The notes: generated from the letters alone by a model not told the origin. Positions 36,424 through 45,771 are shown, counted from the stretch's first letter. The stretch: 64,000 nucleotides of DNA from Flavobacteriales bacterium (GCA_003150615.1 QALN01000013.1:62001-126000); one strand, 5' to 3'. Made by a program: numbers and translations.

Positions 36424-37083
36424 ATGGCTTCACAAAAATTTGGTTTCGTAACCGTCGACCCGGTATCAGGATCAGGAGATCAGGCGGTTAATTTCTCCGG
36501 TGAGAAACACACCGGTCGTCTTCAACGCACTATCAACTTTACGGTCAACACGAACGGCGGGGCTAAGAAGGCGTTGGTAGTTAATCAGGCAGCGGCTGCT
36601 GAGGCGGTAAGATCAGACAGCCCTAACGCTTCCGTACAAAAGGCAGGTGGTAATGTTACCATCACCGGTAAGTCTAACAGTGCTAAGCTTACGTTTGCGG
36701 TCATGTCGGCTGAGGAGAACGGGCTTACGTTACAGCTCCCGGCTAACTACACGGCGGCTGGAAAGACTACGGCTAACGGAGCGGTTATCACCGGCGACCC
36801 CGGAGCCGCTGGCGAGTTCGTTTGGAGCATCACGATCTCGGACGTACCGGCCAACGTCACGATCGATGAACTGACGGCTACATTGAAAGTAACCGCCGCT
36901 GGTGGTCAGGCAGCCAACGTGACGGTAACGCAAGCCGCTGGAGACTCTACTATCGAGCTTGACGAGGAGATTATTAGCTTGGATATAAATGGTACTCAAC
37001 AGACGGTTAACGTAACATCTAATGACAGCTGGACATGGGCGCAAGCAGCCGCCAGAACCGTGTTGAGGATGATGAGACGATAA
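36424..37083 (+). CDS. BACON-like Ig domain virion protein
   Basis: 219 residues. Two Ig/BACON-like units: residues 1-60 (TVDPVSGSGDQAVNFSGE to KKALVVNQAA) and about 60-170 (ending ANVTVTQAAGDSTIEL), with a third begun at DINGTQQTVNVTSNDSW. BACON domains are beta-sandwiches thought to bind mucin glycans and are typical of Bacteroidales and their phages. The C-terminus WAQAAARTVLRMMRR looks unlike the domain. One frame over, the end reads NRVEDDETITVRR before a stop at 37091-37093, so a one-base shift near 37030-37040 may have changed the tail. Confidence 0.6.
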   Translation: MASQKFGFVTVDPVSGSGDQAVNFSGEKHTGRLQRTINFTVNTNGGAKKALVVNQAAAAEAVRSDSPNASVQKAGGNVTITGKSNSAKLTFAVMSAEENGLTLQLPANYTAAGKTTANGAVITGDPGAAGEFVWSITISDVPANVTIDELTATLKVTAAGGQAANVTVTQAAGDSTIELDEEIISLDINGTQQTVNVTSNDSWTWAQAAARTVLRMMRR

Positions 37084-37105
37084 CAGTTAGGAGATAATGG
37101 TATCG

Positions 37106-37155
37106 AACCTCAATTGGATAAATCCGGTTGGGGTTTATTTGTTTTGTTATCTTTG
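37106..37155 (+). terminator. Terminator hairpin followed by promoter
   Basis: AACCTCAA (37106-37113) pairs with TTGGGGTT (37128-37135), followed by TATTTGTTTTG and the -7 element TATCTTTG (37148-37155). The promoter position fixes the next start at ATG 37181 (or 37172), not the longer frame from 37097. Confidence 0.65.
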
Positions 37156-37180
37156 CAATAGAACGAAAAAAATGATATAT

Positions 37181-38185
37181 ATGGATAATGATTTGAATAT
37201 TAATTGGAAGGACGGGGTAGGTGAGGTAACGGGCCAGTCTCTGACCGTCAGCCCCGGGTCCGGGACCGGTAGCGCCGCTGTTTCCTTTGGCTCGGTAATG
37301 AACAAAGGTCTTGACCGTACTCTTGAGTTGGAGATAACAATCCCCCTCAAAGGCGTTAAGAAGACGCTTACGGTGAATCAGGAGGGATGTAGGCAGGCTT
37401 ATATCACAAGCGACGGTAAACGGTGGCTGACTAGCGACAATCGGGTGTATGGGGTGTTGAAGAGTGACGCTCCGTGTCAGTGCAACGGTACTTGCCTTAT
37501 TTCTTATGTTCGCCCTGATGGAAGTATAACGTACACACCTTCCGATGATTGTATAGGCGTTGTCCTTAACGCTCAAGGTAAGAGATTTATGATTGAGAAA
37601 TATGAGGATCTTAATGAAAGCTATGTAACAGCCGGAGCCGGGAAGGACAGCACTTCCATTTTTTATTGGGGTGGATATGGTACGGATCAGACCGGCATTA
37701 CAAATTATGACAAAGTAGATGGAAGTGATATTAGAGGTTACCTAAAACCGGAGTCGGGTTCATACAATGGTACCCCTAACCTTTCGGCAAATATTACTGC
37801 CTGGACAAGCGGGGCTTTATCTGATTGGAATGGGAAAGCCAATTCCAATGTATTAAAAGGGGTGACTACCGGTGGTGGGTCTTATACTTCCTATGCGACA
37901 ATTGGCCATGTGCTTAATACGTTCTTAGCTAGTGCTGACGCTAAAGGATATGATGATTGGTATATCCCATCATGCGCTCAACTTGCGTTAATATTTATGA
38001 ACTTGACGAGTGTCAATAACGCATTATCGGCTATTGGTGGACAACAACTCAGTCCATCCAAAGCCTATTGGGTTAGCTCAAAGTTTGACTCCAACAGCGG
38101 GCATCGCGTGTACTTCAAAAATGGCAGCGTGAACGGCAGCAGTAAGGGCAGCCGTTATAGTGTGCGGTTCATCAGGGACATTTAA
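37181..38185 (+). CDS. BACON-like plus C-type-lectin-like protein, candidate DGR target
   Basis: 334 residues from ATG 37181. Residues about 5-75 are a BACON/Ig-like unit (LTVSPGSGTGSAAVSFGS to KKTLTVNQEG). The remainder is a DUF1566/C-type-lectin-like domain: GYDDWYIPSCAQLALIF, then YWVSSKF, ending YSVRFIRDI. The last 40 codons (38060-38180) are unusually rich in AGC, GGC, AAC, CGC and TCC, against the AT-rich usage around them. This is the look of a variable region made by adenine-directed mutagenesis of AAC-type codons in a diversity-generating retroelement. No reverse transcriptase or template repeat is in the window. Confidence 0.65.
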   Translation: MDNDLNINWKDGVGEVTGQSLTVSPGSGTGSAAVSFGSVMNKGLDRTLELEITIPLKGVKKTLTVNQEGCRQAYITSDGKRWLTSDNRVYGVLKSDAPCQCNGTCLISYVRPDGSITYTPSDDCIGVVLNAQGKRFMIEKYEDLNESYVTAGAGKDSTSIFYWGGYGTDQTGITNYDKVDGSDIRGYLKPESGSYNGTPNLSANITAWTSGALSDWNGKANSNVLKGVTTGGGSYTSYATIGHVLNTFLASADAKGYDDWYIPSCAQLALIFMNLTSVNNALSAIGGQQLSPSKAYWVSSKFDSNSGHRVYFKNGSVNGSSKGSRYSVRFIRDI

Positions 38186-38220
38186 CCATGGAACTGCTTT
38201 GTTTTTACAAAATTTGTAAT

Positions 38221-38228
38221 TACATTTG
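38221..38228 (+). promoter_or_regulatory. Promoter -7 element TACATTTG
   Basis: TAnnTTTG match five bases before hairpin 1 of leader copy 3. Confidence 0.55.
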
Positions 38229-38232
38229 TGGC

Positions 38233-38307
38233 GCATGTTCATCACCATGCTTTTCATCGCTAATTTATTATAAAGGGATACAGGTCTGTGATGGGATCGG
38301 TATCCCT
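38233..38307 (+). promoter_or_regulatory. Kissing-loop leader RNA, copy 3
   Basis: Hairpin 1 is GCATG (38233-38237) with CATGC (38246-38250), loop TTCATCAC. Hairpin 2 is AGGGATAC (38274-38281) with GTATCCCT (38300-38307). The second loop contains GTGATG (38288-38293), complementary to CATCAC (38240-38245) of loop 1. TATTTTTTAATATG leads into the start codon at 38320. Confidence 0.6.
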
Positions 38308-38319
38308 CTATTTTTTAAT

Positions 38320-38598
38320 ATGGAGAAGATAAATGTTTTCGATGTTCAGATTCCTGATGGAAGACAAATCCGTTGTATGTCGTATAATAAGGTTACTTAT
38401 TTTGATCTTGACGATATATGTAAGTTATGTTTCAGTTCATACGATTTACATGATGTGGCTGATACCAAGGTTATGAGTGAGTTCCTGCACCGTGATGGTG
38501 ATCGTTATTGGGTTACGGTAGATGGCGTAAGGCAGTTGTATCGTAGAGTTGAGTGTAAGATGTGTTTTGAGGTTATAGAAAAATTAAGGGGATTATGA
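38320..38598 (+). CDS. Small regulator-like protein under a leader RNA
   Basis: 92 residues from ATG 38320; the longer frame from 38188 runs through promoter and leader and is rejected. The sequence NKVTYFDLDDICKLCFSSYD, then LHRDGDRYWVTVDGVRQLYRR, has the look of the DNA-binding part of BRO/ANT-type phage proteins, but the match is weak. Its TGA overlaps the ATG of the next gene (ATGA), so both are made together. Confidence 0.5.
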   Translation: MEKINVFDVQIPDGRQIRCMSYNKVTYFDLDDICKLCFSSYDLHDVADTKVMSEFLHRDGDRYWVTVDGVRQLYRRVECKMCFEVIEKLRGL

Positions 38599-38996
38599 GA
38601 GAAAAGAAATTTGATTTCGTGATATATCCGTTGGATTTGATTATCACGGTTGGATTAGATTATAAGACGTTGTGTGATCGTTTCGAGAATATGGAACCTG
38701 AGCATAATGGGGAATGGGGAAATAAGGAGGATATGGACAAGGAAGCGTCTTTTGTGAATTTGGTAAAGGATAGGGATGATGATGGTCGATTCGCTATACT
38801 TTGGAACTTTTCGAGCGATGATGATATAACGATAAAAAATACCTGCCATGAGTCATTTCATGTAGCCATGAGTGTATGTCAGTTTTGTAATATGTCGCTT
38901 GGATTTAAGGTTGGAGAGGATGAGCACGCAGCGTATATAGCTGGTTTCGCTGGTGGTTGTGCTTATGATTTTCTCTATAGTAATAGTACAGAATAG
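38595..38996 (+). CDS. Small protein with HExxH zincin-like motif
   Basis: 133 residues, start overlapping the preceding stop by 4 bases. Residues about 94-98 are HESFH, followed 18 residues later by EDEHAAYIAGFAGG. HExxH plus a downstream acidic/His cluster is the layout of small gluzincin-type metallopeptidases. The family is not one I can name; a role in host protein cleavage or virion processing is speculative. Ends in TAG. Confidence 0.5.
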   Translation: MREKKFDFVIYPLDLIITVGLDYKTLCDRFENMEPEHNGEWGNKEDMDKEASFVNLVKDRDDDGRFAILWNFSSDDDITIKNTCHESFHVAMSVCQFCNMSLGFKVGEDEHAAYIAGFAGGCAYDFLYSNSTE

Positions 38997-39028
38997 ATAT
39001 AGATTCATTTGTGAAATATAAGAATATC

Positions 39029-39067
39029 AGCCTCCGCTTATTTGTGGGGGCTTTTTGTTTATCTTTG
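39029..39067 (+). terminator. Terminator directly followed by promoter
   Basis: AGCCTCCGC (39029-39037) pairs over nine positions (two G-U) with GTGGGGGCT (39044-39052), followed by TTTTTGTT and the -7 element TATCTTTG (39060-39067). The promoter excludes GTG 39042 as the next start and supports ATG 39084. Confidence 0.65.
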
Positions 39068-39083
39068 TCAAAAACATGAAGTT

Positions 39084-42000
39084 ATGTCAAGTTGCGTAAT
39101 TAAAAGAAATAGTAAGGGTAAGATAACCCGTGTCTTGACCCCTTCCGGAGAGGTATCTACCTTATTCGATAAGATAGCGGGTATAGCCGCCGTAAGTGAC
39201 CTTAATAAGGCCGCTGAAGCTTATATGACTATTTATAACGATAAGTTCAGGTCTAAGTTCGGAGACTGGACGAGATCCGTGCCAAGGAATAAGGAGGCGG
39301 CCAGATCCATAAGCGCCAGACTTAGCGCCAGCGAGTGGGGGCAACTTATGTCAGCCAAGGTCTTGTCCGCCATAAGCGATATGGATGCCCCGGCGTTGGC
39401 CAGAAGCCTTGGGAATAGCGACAATGTCGTGGCTTATCTTACCTCCGGAGAGGTAGGTGATGTCAATGATATGGCTGTGGTAGATACGTCCACGGTACAG
39501 GAGGTGGATCTGGATTCCATAAACGAGGATAATATTGGCGATACGATACTGAAAGAGGCGTCATGGGATGATATAAGGGCTATCAGGGAGAATATAGATA
39601 TTAAGGAGACAGCCCGTATGTTATGGAAGGCCGTGGAAAGCGCTTTTATCGGGCAACGACCTAATATCAGGGTGAAGGGTGGAAATATAGATGGTGAGAT
39701 TATATTTTCTGGTAATGTCTTGCCTTTAAATGATATCGAGAATTATACGCCTCCATCTTCAAGATTGGTATATGATTCCGGTGAGCCTCGCCTGTTCTTT
39801 AGATCGGATGATGGCAAGGTATATGATACTTACGCCAACGCCATAAAAGGCTCGTCCGGCGGGCGGGTCGAGGCCGGGTTCTTGGCCGGCAGTGTCGAGG
39901 AGGGCGACGTCCCGTCTGGTGCGGCTGACATCTTCTTTGGCTCCTCCTCCATAACCCTTAATAATAACGAGTCATTCATCCCGGTCCTTGGTGTTAGCTC
40001 AGACTCTAATATAAGCACCCGTGGAGGGTTTGTCAATTACCTTATCAAGAAAGGTATGTTAAGCGGTGAGCGTATAAGGCTGGGGGATAGGTATTATCTT
40101 ACCGGGGTCGGCAACTCCGATGGTCTTAAGATCTATAACGCTATGGATGCCTTATCCAGCCTTAGGAATAGATTTGGAAGTCAGTCCTCTGAGATGAACG
40201 TATTGGGTTCTATAGGTTTTGATACGGAGGTGAGCGACGATCTTGATCTTATCACGACATCCGGGGAGAAGGTCACGGTAAGCAGGTCTGAGATTAAAGG
40301 CATGTTAAGGCAAGGGCGGTTCGAGGAACTTAATAACAGGTATGATGGGTTCATGGAGCTAGCGCTATCGTTGATGATGGAGGATAACGCCTTATATGGG
40401 AGTAATGTCCGTGGCGTTATTGAGAACGAGAAGGCGGAAGATCTTCAAAACAGGACCGATATAACCAACGTCTTATCCACATTAGGTATCCGTGTGATGG
40501 GTATGTCCGAATATATGGACAAGTATAAGATGCGTAATGGCGTAGATCCTTCCGCTAGGGCGTTATCCGATATGGCTAATGGCGTGATAGCATTGGCTGA
40601 GGGGGCTACGGTAGAGGATCTTAATGAGGAGGTGGCTCACTTCTTGATCGATACTTATCGTAACCAGCAGGAGATTGACGAGGTTCTGGACTCTGTTGTC
40701 GGCACGCCATTATGGAATCAATTCGCCGGTCGTTACTATGAGGTGTATGGGAAGGAATACCAAGGGGAGGAACTGGATCGGATGGTGAAGCGGGAGATCC
40801 TAGGTAAGACGTTGTCCCAGCGGTTCGTACCGGGCATGGAACAGGCGGTGGAGGATCTGGCCTCGTCCGAGGACGCCCAGCTCTCCTTGTTTGGCAGGAT
40901 AATCCGGGCTATACGGAATTTCTTCTCTACTCAAAGATCAGACTTGAATAAGGTTCTTGATAGGATAAAGGAGTCGGCGTTAGCTGATGACCCAAGCGCA
41001 TTTGACGTGCTTCTGTTAAAGGATAGCGACCATCTCATGTACTCATTATCGGATGTTGATGTGGCTAATAAGTTGATCAAGAACGGTAGGTCATTGGAAA
41101 GACTATATACCAGATTGCAGAGGATGAGGTCAAGCCAAAGCCAGAGGATCGGTGAGAGTATCTCCCTTCTACGTGATATAGGCGAGAAGGTAAGACAAGT
41201 CGGGGGTGAGCTAAATAAGAATAACAACCTATTATCCACCAAGAGCGTCATAGCGACCGCCAAGGCTGAGGTGGAGTATTTGGTCACTGTCGCCAGTAGC
41301 TTACGTAAGAGCGGAAAAGGATTGGATTATGAGACGATACAGGTTATCGATAACGTATATGGGGAGATCGTGCCACTTGTCAGGAACCTTCGTGGATTCG
41401 TCAATAATCAGGCGGCTGATTATTATGGCAGCAATAAGGTTGGCATGGTAGAGGATATGGATGATATATTACGTATGGCTGAGACATCCATGTCCGATAT
41501 AAACGCCCTTAAAAGTGATCGTAACGAGGATTGGCTGGATGGACAGCTTCGGATGTTCAATATCCCGGAAAGGTACTGGAATGGGATAAAGAAGTTGGTG
41601 GATAACATCCATAAGGATATCAATGTCATGTCCCGGTTCTTTGGTACGCTGGAGCATAGTGGTAACGCTATTTTAGGTATGTTGGGCCAACGTCTAGCCA
41701 AGGCTCATAGTGAAGCCCATACCGAAGGTATATCCAATATCAATAAGATGACTAGGATGATGAAAGAGCGTGGATGGGGGATAAAGGATAATGAGGATCT
41801 TATACAGAAGATAAATGGGAAGAACTCGGATTACCTTGACTCGTCCCGTGATTTCGCTAAATACGATTTACTACTCAGGACCGAGCAGGCTAAGGCTATT
41901 ATCGATATATATGATCTTAAGAATGTTACGGGTAAGACCGAGAAACAACTTATCGACCTTCTTCTATCCGATAGAGGCCTTAAGGTGAAGACCCGTGACG

Positions 42001-45000
42001 ACATAGTAGGATATGACGGGGATAAGCCTATCACTAAGGAGGTATATCATATATTCAAGCCTACCATCCAGAATTTCGATATCTCGGACATGACGTTCGA
42101 GGATCAGCGACGGTATCTGGATACGATAAATAAGTGGTTGGATGAGAACCGGGAGAAACCTATGGTGCAGGCTTATTACGATAAGATCGAGAAAGTCAAT
42201 AAGAAGGTCGAGGAAAGACTGGGTCGTAGGGTATCGCAAGCCACGTCCGATTTCATGACCCGTATCCGCAGGAGCAGGTATGTGGCTATGGATAAGTTTA
42301 CCAAGAACAGGAAGGTGGATTGGGATGCGTTCCAGTCCGATCCTATAGCTTGGAGGTCTTATCTGGATATCTTACGTGATAGGGCTATAGCCAAGAGCGA
42401 GTGGTATTCCGACGGGACACCAAAGGAGGCGGGGTCCGAGGCTATGATGATGTCCGAGGAAATCAAGGCATGGGACGAGGCGTGGGGCGAGGAGTTCGGG
42501 AATACCAACGAGGGCCGTAAGGCTTCCGCCGAGTTCAAGGAGATACTTCGTGGGATAGAGCGGTCCGAGGGCGGCAAGGCGGCGTTCGAGTTCCTGCTGG
42601 CCGGTGGTCATCTTGGTTTCTCCAAGGATATGTGGGGATCCGAGGAGGGTGATTATTACAAGAATCTAGTTGATAAGATCACGAAACAATCCGCGTCATC
42701 GTCAAGGATAGAGGCGGTAGAGGAGGCAATGGCGACAATAAACGAGATCAATGACCAGCTAAGACCTTTGCTTATCCAGTACCGAGATAGCACGAGATAT
42801 GGGGAATATGATTTCGATAGGTTACGTGGATCCGCCTCATTAAGAAAGATAAACGAGTTATATGATCGTCTGGCTGAGGCTAAGAGCGTTATTAACGCCG
42901 CCGCTTCCGCTGAGGCTATTGAGATGGATATGCCCGATACGGTGGAGAGTGGTGTCACGGATTCTTACCGTAACGCTTTAAGGGACGCCATGGCATACGA
43001 CAAGGGTATGGATGAGATTAAATTCGCCAAGGAACATATGTCCGCCCGCTCCCGGAGTCAGGTGGATAGGATGGCCGCCAAGTTGTCTCGGAAGAACCCG
43101 TCATGGACGGCCGTGGAGGTATCGTTCTTGAGAAAGAAATACGGTCCTGACTTCAATAATAAGCTGGCTAACGACATAGCTATGGGTAAGGCTAATGAGG
43201 TTCTTGTTGAGTACGCCAGAACCCGACTGTATCCTTATATGAGAAAATACTCTCCCAAGGGATATTTTGATTTCGTTAGGAAGATAAATAACGGAACGTA
43301 TAAGGTATCGGAGTTTTTTGACGCCATGGAAAATGGCATATCCAAGGAAGAAAGTATATCCCGTTTCGGATTCGATATCAACATGATCGACCTGACGATC
43401 AATAACCAGTGGCTTGATGAGGCCGACGCCGAGAGTTCTTTCCGCAACCCTAACTATAATCCCGATCTGGGTTACGGGTATCATACGCCTAGGTTCGATA
43501 AGTACAAGAACGAGGCTTTCTTCAAGAAATACGGTATTACCAACGAGGGGGAGGAAGCTACGATCAATAAGGATAAGTGGGAGATGAGGAAGGAATTGCT
43601 TAACATAAGCCGTAAGGCTATGGAGGATTATGATGAGCGGTTCAGGAACATCTACCAGATACCACAAATATCCAAGGGCGGCGTGGAGAGGATGGTGCAG
43701 GCCGGGGTTGACCCGAAGGCGGCCATCGGCAACGCCGTACGTGATATCGTTGGCGAGATGGTGGACGACCCTATACATGGTCAGGGGCAAGACCTAGGAG
43801 GGATTGATGAGAACGATAACAAATATCGTATGATCCCCAAATACTATCTTAGTAAGCTGGAGAACGCCAACGACGTATCCCATGACTTCGCCTACTCCTA
43901 TTCCATGTTATCCTTACAGGCTACCGCTTACAAGCATAAGAGGGCGGCCTTGGATGATGTCATGGGATATAGAAACATGATGCTTGAGACGCAATACGAC
44001 GGCGGTAAGAACCCGGAGGTCACTCACGCCTATAGAATGTTTCAGGACTGGGTTAACGCCAGTATCTATGACGTCAGGATAAACAATAAGCGGGCTGAAT
44101 GGAATATAGGTAATTATAAGGTCGATCTTAATAAGCTGGCTCTTATGTTTACCAAATTCGTATCCAAATCCAACCTAGGCTTCTCCCCGTTCGTGGCGGC
44201 TACCGGCGCCCTTACCGGGCAGGCCAACTTCCTTTTGGAGGGTATGGTGGGGCAGTATATAAGCAAGGATTCCATGAAATACGCCTATGGGGAAGCCCAG
44301 AAGCAGTTGAGTACGTACGTGTCTGAGATCGGGGATATAAACCGTACCAACAAGCTATATGTCGTCGGAGAGGCTCTAGGCGTATTTAATGTCCGCAACC
44401 GTGTACGATCGGCGGCGTACAACAAGATCTGGAGAACCTTATTCCGGGACCTGCCGTTTAAGATGATGGAGGTTTTGAACTCGCCTTTGGACCCGCAGGT
44501 TATTATCTCGGTGATGGATGACACCCGCCTGTATGAGGGTCAGTTCTGGTCATATTCTAATTTCAAGGAGATGATGATGAAAGACAGGAATATGTCCGCT
44601 AATGAAGCTAAACGTGATTGGGAGCGTTTAAGGGATTATTCCATATGGAACTTAGTAAATGTCAAGGACGGGAAGATCGTGGCTAAAAACGAAGCTAATA
44701 AGGATATTATAGACCGATACATACCTACATTGTCCAGCAGGGTCAGGAGTATGGTACAGATATGCGACGGCGCCCTGAACGAGCAGAACCGGGTGGGGGC
44801 TAGCCGGAACGCGATCCTTAATATGGTGCTTCCTCATCGTGGATGGTTTATATTGGCCGTGCAGCGGGCATATAAGAAAGCCGGTTTTAATTTCCAGACC
44901 AACCAGTTCGAGGAAGGATATATGAGGACATTATGGCGATTGGCGGGGAATGTCTATAATACGATGTCCGAGGGTCGTATGGGAGAGGTGTATGACGTGC

Positions 45001-45530
45001 TTAAGGAGGAATATGATAAGCTTACACCTTATGAGCAGGTTAATATCAAGAGATCTATTATCAATATGGCGGTATTCGCCACGATGATGGCTATAGGAAG
45101 GGCCTTGATGGGATATAGGGAGGATAATGAGGATAGCTGGTTCGGGCAGTTCATTACCTATATCGGGTTCAGGACGATCAATGAGATCGCTTCCCAGACA
45201 TCCCCGTTCATGGAGCTTAACGCCATAGATATGCTGCAAGATCCGCTGGTTACGGCCCGGAAGTTAGGCGATCTCACCGATTCTCGGAACTGGGATCCGT
45301 TCGCTACCGTCCAGACCGGCGTGTATAAGGACGAGAGCAAGCTATGGAGGCAGCTCATGAAGTTCTCGTTTGGTAAGCAATGGTATAATATCAAGACGGC
45401 TAGGGATATTAAACAGACATCCGACTACTGGCTGATGACCAACGGCATGACGATGGGATTCTTCCTAGGTGGTAGGAATAAGGATGAGTCCGGGGAGGAC
45501 GCTAATTGGTATTTTGATAGAGGAAGATAG
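39084..45530 (+). CDS. Giant polyvalent-type virion protein
   Basis: 2148 residues from ATG 39084. The N-terminus SSCVIKRNSKGKITRVLTP, followed by FRSKFGDWT, matches the start of the 745-aa protein at 27688. About residue 514, NEEVAHFLIDTYRNQQE resembles a zincin helix that has lost its first histidine. Long helical and coiled-coil stretches fill residues 600-1500. Residues about 1689-1720 (FTKFVSKSNLGFSPFVAATG) and 1995-2015 are hydrophobic. The YDGD near residue 975 is not in an RNA polymerase context. Likely an internal or ejected virion protein; it ends the structural arm with TAG. Confidence 0.5.
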   Translation: MSSCVIKRNSKGKITRVLTPSGEVSTLFDKIAGIAAVSDLNKAAEAYMTIYNDKFRSKFGDWTRSVPRNKEAARSISARLSASEWGQLMSAKVLSAISDMDAPALARSLGNSDNVVAYLTSGEVGDVNDMAVVDTSTVQEVDLDSINEDNIGDTILKEASWDDIRAIRENIDIKETARMLWKAVESAFIGQRPNIRVKGGNIDGEIIFSGNVLPLNDIENYTPPSSRLVYDSGEPRLFFRSDDGKVYDTYANAIKGSSGGRVEAGFLAGSVEEGDVPSGAADIFFGSSSITLNNNESFIPVLGVSSDSNISTRGGFVNYLIKKGMLSGERIRLGDRYYLTGVGNSDGLKIYNAMDALSSLRNRFGSQSSEMNVLGSIGFDTEVSDDLDLITTSGEKVTVSRSEIKGMLRQGRFEELNNRYDGFMELALSLMMEDNALYGSNVRGVIENEKAEDLQNRTDITNVLSTLGIRVMGMSEYMDKYKMRNGVDPSARALSDMANGVIALAEGATVEDLNEEVAHFLIDTYRNQQEIDEVLDSVVGTPLWNQFAGRYYEVYGKEYQGEELDRMVKREILGKTLSQRFVPGMEQAVEDLASSEDAQLSLFGRIIRAIRNFFSTQRSDLNKVLDRIKESALADDPSAFDVLLLKDSDHLMYSLSDVDVANKLIKNGRSLERLYTRLQRMRSSQSQRIGESISLLRDIGEKVRQVGGELNKNNNLLSTKSVIATAKAEVEYLVTVASSLRKSGKGLDYETIQVIDNVYGEIVPLVRNLRGFVNNQAADYYGSNKVGMVEDMDDILRMAETSMSDINALKSDRNEDWLDGQLRMFNIPERYWNGIKKLVDNIHKDINVMSRFFGTLEHSGNAILGMLGQRLAKAHSEAHTEGISNINKMTRMMKERGWGIKDNEDLIQKINGKNSDYLDSSRDFAKYDLLLRTEQAKAIIDIYDLKNVTGKTEKQLIDLLLSDRGLKVKTRDDIVGYDGDKPITKEVYHIFKPTIQNFDISDMTFEDQRRYLDTINKWLDENREKPMVQAYYDKIEKVNKKVEERLGRRVSQATSDFMTRIRRSRYVAMDKFTKNRKVDWDAFQSDPIAWRSYLDILRDRAIAKSEWYSDGTPKEAGSEAMMMSEEIKAWDEAWGEEFGNTNEGRKASAEFKEILRGIERSEGGKAAFEFLLAGGHLGFSKDMWGSEEGDYYKNLVDKITKQSASSSRIEAVEEAMATINEINDQLRPLLIQYRDSTRYGEYDFDRLRGSASLRKINELYDRLAEAKSVINAAASAEAIEMDMPDTVESGVTDSYRNALRDAMAYDKGMDEIKFAKEHMSARSRSQVDRMAAKLSRKNPSWTAVEVSFLRKKYGPDFNNKLANDIAMGKANEVLVEYARTRLYPYMRKYSPKGYFDFVRKINNGTYKVSEFFDAMENGISKEESISRFGFDINMIDLTINNQWLDEADAESSFRNPNYNPDLGYGYHTPRFDKYKNEAFFKKYGITNEGEEATINKDKWEMRKELLNISRKAMEDYDERFRNIYQIPQISKGGVERMVQAGVDPKAAIGNAVRDIVGEMVDDPIHGQGQDLGGIDENDNKYRMIPKYYLSKLENANDVSHDFAYSYSMLSLQATAYKHKRAALDDVMGYRNMMLETQYDGGKNPEVTHAYRMFQDWVNASIYDVRINNKRAEWNIGNYKVDLNKLALMFTKFVSKSNLGFSPFVAATGALTGQANFLLEGMVGQYISKDSMKYAYGEAQKQLSTYVSEIGDINRTNKLYVVGEALGVFNVRNRVRSAAYNKIWRTLFRDLPFKMMEVLNSPLDPQVIISVMDDTRLYEGQFWSYSNFKEMMMKDRNMSANEAKRDWERLRDYSIWNLVNVKDGKIVAKNEANKDIIDRYIPTLSSRVRSMVQICDGALNEQNRVGASRNAILNMVLPHRGWFILAVQRAYKKAGFNFQTNQFEEGYMRTLWRLAGNVYNTMSEGRMGEVYDVLKEEYDKLTPYEQVNIKRSIINMAVFATMMAIGRALMGYREDNEDSWFGQFITYIGFRTINEIASQTSPFMELNAIDMLQDPLVTARKLGDLTDSRNWDPFATVQTGVYKDESKLWRQLMKFSFGKQWYNIKTARDIKQTSDYWLMTNGMTMGFFLGGRNKDESGEDANWYFDRGR

Positions 45531-45547
45531 CTGATATAGTATGACAA

Positions 45548-45593
45548 AAAAATAGCCAGTCAATTGTTTAAGACAATTTGATTGGCTATTTTT
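45548..45593 (+). terminator. Bidirectional terminator at the end of the structural arm
   Basis: AAAAATAGCCA (45548-45558) pairs with TGGCTATTTTT (45583-45593); the stem continues inward with TCAA/TTGA. It is A-rich before and T-rich after, so it can stop transcription from both sides. Confidence 0.75.
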
Positions 45594-45771
45594 GTATTCC
45601 TATCTATCCATCTCGGACGGATGGGAATAAATATTCTATTCATGAATGCAAATGTAAGCATTTATTAGGATTCTTCAAATAGCCAAAATTAAATTATACA
45701 AAATAAATATAAATTATTGTTATTTCGGTTTGTAGCATAAATATTATGGTTATATTCGCATCATGAAACAA

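Noticed and set aside
37097..37180. Longer N-terminus for the BACON/lectin gene from ATG 37097
   Set aside because: The extra 28 residues run through a terminator hairpin (37106-37135) and the promoter -7 element (37148-37155), so they are not part of the mRNA.
38188..38319. 44-residue Cys-rich extension of the small regulator at 38320
   Set aside because: It is the translation of the promoter and leader RNA copy 3. The TACATTTG promoter lies inside it.
41990..42030. YDGD in the 2148-aa protein as an RNA polymerase active site
   Set aside because: crAss-like virion RNA polymerases have a DxDGD-type motif in a beta-prime-like context. Here only VGYDGDKPI is present, without the flanking sequence, in a helical charged region.
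45650..45657. CAAATGTA as a minus-strand promoter (TACATTTG)
   Set aside because: It would transcribe antisense into the bidirectional terminator at 45548-45593 and the giant gene; no minus-strand gene follows.
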